From contig QMOP01000080.1 in assembly GCA_003650255.1 (NCBI GenBank), positions 1 to 6,396 of the forward strand: a DNA stretch of 6,396 bases. The letters run 5' to 3'. Below, in pieces: positions 1-4,053 of the stretch. This stretch comes from Caldisericota bacterium. GTDB lineage: Bacteria > CG03 > B21-G15. The stretch's first letter is position 1, and every line of letters begins with the position of its first letter. Below the pieces are notes generated by a model. The model had not been told where the DNA came from, ran no database searches, and was given only the letters and a program-made list of their open reading frames with translations. A program made the position numbers and the translations under genes.

Positions 1-375
1 TGAAACAATAAACGAATACTTATTTACCTTTATCTCACATGTTTTTGTAGATACGAAAAATTTGTATGATGATAAAACCTCATATGTAAAACCACCCCTA
101 TCAGAAATTACTCCAACTGAAAGAAATCTTTTATTTGAAGGATATAAATCTTCATCTGGTTTTCTCATAATTCTATATGACAAAATAAAAAGGGGAACCT
201 TTACTATGTTATAAACTGATGCTGGATTATAAAAAATAGAATCAGAAGAAAAGTCAGCACAACCACTTGCACCAAGGGAAATATTTCTTGCTCCCTGATA
301 ATTTCCATCATAAGCCCAGTATGGTATCTGGTCAACACCAGAAAATAGAAATAAACAAAACAAAACCAAATACAT
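1..375 (-). CDS. Second PorV/PorQ-like outer-membrane protein (3' partial)
   Basis: An open frame of 125 codons runs from ATG at 375 off the left edge with no stop. The start is forced, because TAA at 379-381 lies one codon upstream in frame. The product begins with a short hydrophobic signal-like segment (MYLVLFCLFLFSG, no basic residue). It then carries GARNISLGASGCADFSSDS followed by IFYNPAS (residues 28-53), the same signature as GARAVGMGGAFTG / NDASSVFWNPAG in the barrel gene at 2898-3752. Later residues alternate as in beta-strands (LFILSYRIM, FLSVGVIS, GGFTYEVLSSYKFF). It starts nine bases after the vWA stop with no clear Shine-Dalgarno, so it is probably coupled to the operon. It is likely an outer-membrane barrel of the PorV/PorQ/UPF0164 family; length and C-terminus cannot be judged. 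An overlapping 68-codon frame (204-410) is a shadow of this gene. Confidence 0.82.
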   Translation of the reverse strand, partial: MYLVLFCLFLFSGVDQIPYWAYDGNYQGARNISLGASGCADFSSDSIFYNPASVYNIVKVPLFILSYRIMRKPDEDLYPSNKRFLSVGVISDRGGFTYEVLSSYKFFVSTKTCEIKVNKYSFIVS

Positions 376-384
376 ATTTTAATT

Positions 385-2238
385 TTACCATCTAATCCAG
401 ATAAATACAAGATAAATTACAAGAAAAAGAAAGAAGTATAATGAACGAAACGGATAAATATTTTCAATAAATCTTTCTTTCTTAAGAAAATCTTCTAACT
501 TCTTAATATCATCAAAATTGAAAAATCTTCCTCCTGTCTTATCTGATATCCATTTAAGAAGTTCCGGATTTCCATCTTTCTTTTCAAGTTCAATATCAAT
601 ATCCTTAACATTTATAGAGAAACTTTTCTGAAACTCTTTCTTTTTTACAAAAAATCTGTACTTTCCAGGAGTATCAAAAGTAAATCTATAAAATATTCTT
701 CCTCTTTTTAAATCAAAATCTCCTTCAATCTTTTCTTTCCTTTTATCCGGATAAAAAACAAAAAACTCTGTATCCTTCAATTCCTCAAATTTCCCTTTTA
801 AATAAAAAACACATTCTTCTCCAATTCTGTAAATTCTTCTCTCATATTCAATATTTATCTCTTCAACAGACGGGAAACCAAGCAACCAGTAAATAAGATT
901 CTTCCAGAAATTCCAGTAAAAATATTTTTTTCCTTCTATAAAAGATAATCTCCACAGTGTATTTCCAAGAATACAGGCAACCCTTCCAGAACCAATCTTT
1001 TTGATAACAATATAAGGATTTCCGTTTTCTGTTTTTAGCAAAACTTTTCCATTTACTCCTTCAACAACATTTAATCCCTGCATAGTAGGAGAATCCTTCC
1101 ATTTATCCTTTGAACCTGTGATTGGATGAAAAGCTACAGGAAAAACTTTAAAACTTTTATTAATAAATCTACTTTCAAAACCAATTTTTACTGGAAGAAT
1201 TTTTTCAAGAGCAGTCCCTTTATAAATTTTACCAGAAAAATTCTCTCCACCAATCAATAGAAAACCTCCACCATTTAAAACAAAATTAACAACATTTTCA
1301 AGATATGACGAAGGAAAAAATCTTCTATAATCAAAATTCTCCAGTATAAAAAGATTGTAATCATAAATCTCTTTTGTAAAAATTTCTCTTGAAGGAAAAG
1401 GAATAAGTGATAGTTCCCTTTCAGGAGCAACTGCAACATCCTCAGGATTTCTCAAAATTATAAATGAAACAAGTTCAATCCTTGGATTTGATTTAAGAAA
1501 CCTTCTTAAAAATCTATACTCCCATCCAGGCCTTCCGCAGATATAAAGAACCCTTATCTTAGAAGGAAGAATATTAATATAAAAAACTTTTGAATTATTC
1601 TTATAATTTCTTTCCTCTGGATACTTCTTGAGTATTACCTCATATTTCCTTCTTCCTGTCCTTTCCGGTTTAAAAGAAATAACAGCCCTTTTATCATGAT
1701 TTCTATACTGAAAAGTTTTTATTAACTTTCCATCCTCTTTTAAATAAAGAGAAAACTCTTCTGGAAGAAAACCCTTAAAATCAACTCCAACAAAAACTTC
1801 TATGTTTGAATCAAGAAATGAATAATCAGGATATTCAATACTTTTTATAAATGCATCAGGTTCAGGTTTTTCTCCAACATAAATTGAATGAATTTTTGAA
1901 GAAATTGAAAAATCCTTTTTTCCTTTATTGTGTATTCCATCCGAAATCAAAAAAATCTCTTCATACCCTTTTAAACCCTCTATTGCAGAGAACATATCTG
2001 TAAGTCCCTTCCTCAATCCCAAATCATTTTTATCAATCTTAAAAACATCATCGCTAAATCCATAAAAATCAAAGTTTTTAAAAAGAGGTAGAATCTTTTT
2101 TACCTTCTCAATATTCCCTTTCATACTTCTTGAAAGGTCAACAAGAACAGCCCCTTTAATTTTTCTTTTCTTATAAATTTTAAAAGAAGGATTTATAATA
2201 AAAAGAAGAACAAAAACAAGAAAAACAAATCTTTTCAT
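385..2238 (-). CDS. Membrane-anchored vWA protein with glutamine-amidotransferase-like domain
   Basis: This 617-residue protein starts with a hydrophobic N-terminal segment (residues 3-16) followed by a basic stretch (KIYKKRKIK). A vWA domain comes next with a complete metal site: D34-x-S36-x-S38, T80-D81 and D100 in LISDG. Residues ~140-225 look like an Ig-like domain. Residues ~228-460 match the class I amidotransferase-like domain of this vWA family: RVLYICGRPGWEYRFLRRFL, then NVVNFVLNGGGFLLIGG, TALEKILPV and GSGRVACILGNTLWR. No Cys stands where the nucleophile would be, so it is probably non-catalytic. A second Ig-like domain (~465-545) precedes ELLKWISDKTGGRFF, usual before the last segment in this family, and a C-terminal membrane helix (599-615). 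The bulk is probably periplasmic. The vWA domain is short (D34 to D100 only 66 residues), and the usual several N-terminal helices are reduced to one. A scaffold or assembly role with DUF4159 is inference. Confidence 0.87.
   Translation of the reverse strand: MKRFVFLVFVLLFIINPSFKIYKKRKIKGAVLVDLSRSMKGNIEKVKKILPLFKNFDFYGFSDDVFKIDKNDLGLRKGLTDMFSAIEGLKGYEEIFLISDGIHNKGKKDFSISSKIHSIYVGEKPEPDAFIKSIEYPDYSFLDSNIEVFVGVDFKGFLPEEFSLYLKEDGKLIKTFQYRNHDKRAVISFKPERTGRRKYEVILKKYPEERNYKNNSKVFYINILPSKIRVLYICGRPGWEYRFLRRFLKSNPRIELVSFIILRNPEDVAVAPERELSLIPFPSREIFTKEIYDYNLFILENFDYRRFFPSSYLENVVNFVLNGGGFLLIGGENFSGKIYKGTALEKILPVKIGFESRFINKSFKVFPVAFHPITGSKDKWKDSPTMQGLNVVEGVNGKVLLKTENGNPYIVIKKIGSGRVACILGNTLWRLSFIEGKKYFYWNFWKNLIYWLLGFPSVEEINIEYERRIYRIGEECVFYLKGKFEELKDTEFFVFYPDKRKEKIEGDFDLKRGRIFYRFTFDTPGKYRFFVKKKEFQKSFSINVKDIDIELEKKDGNPELLKWISDKTGGRFFNFDDIKKLEDFLKKERFIENIYPFRSLYFFLFLVIYLVFIWIRW
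2235..2238 (-). other. ATGA start-stop overlap (translational coupling)
   Basis: The ATG of the vWA gene and the TGA stop of the DUF4159 gene share four bases (ATGA on the minus strand). A weak purine run, GAAAG, lies nine bases before the ATG, so initiation probably depends largely on ribosomes finishing the DUF4159 gene. This fixes the two products at coupled amounts. Confidence 0.85.
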
Positions 2239-2882
2239 CTAAGTTTTCTTTCAATAAAGGGTTGATGAATCTTGTCAAGTTTGTATGTTCCACAAAGAGA
2301 ATACATTATAATATTTACTGTGAGTTTCATACCCTCCCATCTCTGTTTCTCTCCATCAGGAACACACTCATATAACCATCTTCCCATATTATCAATACTC
2401 CAGGAACCAGTAAAATCATTCTTGCTTAAAACAACTGCCCACCTTCCACCTATATCAATTCCATAAAGATAATCTGAAACCCTTATCCTACCTCCAACCT
2501 GTGGAAGAAGATAAAATGAATAAAAAATTGCCGAATTTTTAGGAATCTTTAAAAACTTTTTCTGTGGAAAAATCAATTTAAATTCCCTTTCCAACGAAGA
2601 AATAAAGGATGAATCTCCTGAAGAATCAACCCATAAAAAACCACCTCTTTCAAGATAAATTTTTAAATTTTCTCTTTCATCTCTATTAAAAGAAAAATCT
2701 CCTCTTCCTGTCATAAAAAGAAATGGATAATAAAATATATCTTTACTTTTTAAATCAAGAATCCCCTTTATTCCTGATATATTTCTTCTCCATTCTCCTT
2801 TATACTTTAAAACTACAAATTGAAATCTATTTCCTGGAAAATCGCAAAATAGATTTACCACCAAAAACAAAAGAATTATCAT
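2235..2882 (-). CDS. DUF4159 domain protein, compact periplasmic form
   Basis: The 215-residue product starts with a hydrophobic segment (residues 1-13, MIILLFLVVNLFC) that looks like a signal peptide but has no basic residue. The start is forced: TAA lies five codons upstream in the same frame with no other start codon between. The DUF4159 signature follows: FVVLKYKGEW (22-31), IFYYPFLFMTGRGDFSF (49-65), then ENLKIYLERGGFLWVD (71-86), EREFKLIFP (98-106), IFYSFYLLP (119-127) and a C-terminal KLTVNIIMYSL (186-196). The stretch between the opening strand and the YPFL motif is shorter than I expect for the family. DUF4159 has no known reaction; its genes often accompany vWA and MoxR genes. It overlaps the next gene by ATGA, so the two are probably translated together and may form a complex. 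There is no lipobox (NLFC is a poor match), and no catalytic Cys follows the GGFL strand. Confidence 0.85.
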   Translation of the reverse strand: MIILLFLVVNLFCDFPGNRFQFVVLKYKGEWRRNISGIKGILDLKSKDIFYYPFLFMTGRGDFSFNRDERENLKIYLERGGFLWVDSSGDSSFISSLEREFKLIFPQKKFLKIPKNSAIFYSFYLLPQVGGRIRVSDYLYGIDIGGRWAVVLSKNDFTGSWSIDNMGRWLYECVPDGEKQRWEGMKLTVNIIMYSLCGTYKLDKIHQPFIERKLR

Positions 2883-2891
2883 TATCTGAAG

Positions 2892-2897
2892 ATTATA
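2892..2897 (-). promoter_or_regulatory. Possible -10 element before the DUF4159 gene
   Basis: The 15-base gap between the barrel stop and the DUF4159 start holds a perfect TATAAT on the minus strand, nine bases before the ATG. Sixteen bases upstream, inside the barrel gene, is TTCACT, which matches four of six positions of TTGACA. Use of this site would give an almost leaderless mRNA, consistent with the absence of a Shine-Dalgarno here. In such AT-rich DNA the match may be chance. Confidence 0.25.
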
Positions 2898-3752
2898 TTA
2901 AAATTTCAGCGAAAGTGAAAGAATCTGTCTTGATGATAAGTCCTCATCTGAAAATGAGTATTCGAGAAGCAACTTTTTAATTCCAATTGATATTCCTGCT
3001 GAAAAACCGTTATCAGAATATCCACTTCTTACAGCAAAACTCTTGGCAAGCCAGTATTCTGCACCAAAAGAGTATCTCATTTTATCCTCTCCCTCCACCT
3101 TTCCAATATCAAAAGAAGTAAGAAGTTTATAATTAAGAAGTTTAAATGTTATACCACTTCTCACATAAATTGGTATTTCATCCTTTGCTCCTGTTGACCA
3201 TTTAAGAGAGGAGGCAACATCCTTTATAACAAAACCAAATGATATTTTCTTTGAAGGATATGCCTTAACTCCAAAATCAAAACCAAAAGATGATGCTTTT
3301 TCATCTTTCAATTTACTCATCACATATTTAAGAGTCAATCCCCACTGAACACCGTCAGTAATTGCTTTTGAATAAGTGATGTTAAAAACCTGATTATCCC
3401 AGTTAAATTCTCCTGAAGGAACACCATTTTCATACCCATGAACATCACCAACTCCAACCATCTCAAAAAGAAAACCTATGCCAGTTTTAGGAAGTGCAAC
3501 AAGAACAAGATTATCATTTCTTCCATCAGAAAGAATGGATGTTGTAAGATTGAATTCGTTTTCAAGAACACCACTAATTCCTGCTGGATTCCAGAAAACA
3601 CTTGATGCATCATTACAGAGCCCTGTAAATGCTCCACCCATACCAACTGCCCTTGCTCCAATACCATATCTCAAAAATGGCAGTGCATTAACTCCTGAAT
3701 AGGATTTGATAAAACTTAAAGAGAGAATAAAACAAAAGATTATTCTTCTCAT
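2898..3752 (-). CDS. PorV/UPF0164-like outer-membrane beta-barrel protein
   Basis: This is a 284-residue outer-membrane protein. Residues 1-19 form a signal peptide (basic MRR, hydrophobic core, small residues at YSG). Residues 30-59 carry the PorV/PorQ/UPF0164 signature: GIGARAVGMGGAFTG followed by NDAS--FWNPAGIS. The rest alternates polar and hydrophobic residues in many short strands and ends in LSLSLKF, with the C-terminal Phe expected for outer-membrane barrel assembly. PorV proteins shuttle type IX cargo from the translocon to the attachment complex; other members of this fold are FadL-like or of unknown role. The gene follows a sorting-domain cargo gene by 10 bases with a strong ribosome binding site, which supports a cargo-partner role. 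The family call is firm; the PorV function itself is inference, since no other type IX secretion gene is visible. Confidence 0.88.
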   Translation of the reverse strand: MRRIIFCFILSLSFIKSYSGVNALPFLRYGIGARAVGMGGAFTGLCNDASSVFWNPAGISGVLENEFNLTTSILSDGRNDNLVLVALPKTGIGFLFEMVGVGDVHGYENGVPSGEFNWDNQVFNITYSKAITDGVQWGLTLKYVMSKLKDEKASSFGFDFGVKAYPSKKISFGFVIKDVASSLKWSTGAKDEIPIYVRSGITFKLLNYKLLTSFDIGKVEGEDKMRYSFGAEYWLAKSFAVRSGYSDNGFSAGISIGIKKLLLEYSFSDEDLSSRQILSLSLKF

Positions 3753-3756
3753 TCTG

Positions 3757-3764
3757 ACCTCCTT
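3757..3764 (-). promoter_or_regulatory. Strong Shine-Dalgarno of the PorV-like gene
   Basis: The minus strand reads TAAGGAGGTCAGAATG: a consensus AAGGAGGT four bases before the ATG at 3752. The TAA that opens this stretch is the stop codon of the upstream surface-protein gene, so ribosomes terminating there sit on the next initiation site. It is the only near-consensus ribosome binding site in the window, which suggests the barrel is made at a high level. Confidence 0.9.
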
Positions 3765-4053
3765 ATTTAAGTATTGCTATCTTTATTCTTTCTGTATCCT
3801 TTCCAGAATCTCCTTCTGCAATAATATCAACAAAATAAACGCCGTTTGCAAGAATATTGTTATTCTTATCCCTTCCATTCCAGTCATAACAATACTCAGA
3901 TGGTCTTCCAAGATTCTTTTCAAAGACAACCTTACCTGAAAAATCATAAATCTTTATTCTTATATTTGCTTCAGATGTAGGGGTAAAATATATTCTGCAA
4001 CTCTCATTTAATGGATTAAATGGATTATTCTCTGGATATACATTTTCAAGAGA
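3763..4053 (-). other. C-terminal FlgD-like / T9SS type A-like sorting domain
   Basis: The last ~96 residues of the surface protein show the usual order: a NPFNP motif after YPE, the strand IRIKIYDFSGKVV, then DWNGRDKNNNILANGVYF, ending in a basic tail, IKIAILK. In the type IX secretion system this kind of domain directs cargo across the outer membrane and is then usually removed during anchoring. The same fold also occurs as a structural Ig domain in FlgD. Its position at the extreme C-terminus of a long extracellular-looking protein, followed directly by a PorV-like gene, favours the sorting role. Two cysteines (visible residues 800 and 836) lie in this domain. Confidence 0.82.

Noticed and set aside
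204..410. Minus-strand 68-codon open frame rich in hydrophobic residues
   Set aside because: It overlaps the vWA gene end and the left-edge barrel gene in another frame. The alternative frame from 375 has the recognisable barrel signature, so this one is a shadow.
478..489. 12-base perfect palindrome TTTCTTAAGAAA
   Set aside because: It lies inside the vWA coding sequence, encodes a Lys-rich stretch and is expected by chance in AT-rich DNA; there is no loop or T-run to make a terminator.
2844..2846. Lipoprotein cleavage Cys in the DUF4159 protein (Cys 13)
   Set aside because: The preceding residues NLF do not fit a lipobox: a bulky Phe stands just before the Cys where Gly, Ala or Ser is needed.
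2272..2980. Plus-strand open frames at 2272-2466 and 2723-2980
   Set aside because: They are antisense to the DUF4159 and barrel genes, have unnatural composition and no ribosome binding site, and come from low stop density opposite purine-rich coding DNA.
3476..3667. Minus-strand 63-codon frame inside the barrel gene
   Set aside because: Out of frame within a well-supported barrel gene, without a ribosome binding site or recognisable features.
3478..3939. Plus-strand open frames at 3478-3702 and 3706-3939
   Set aside because: Antisense to the barrel gene and to the sorting-domain region; no family resemblance and no initiation signal.
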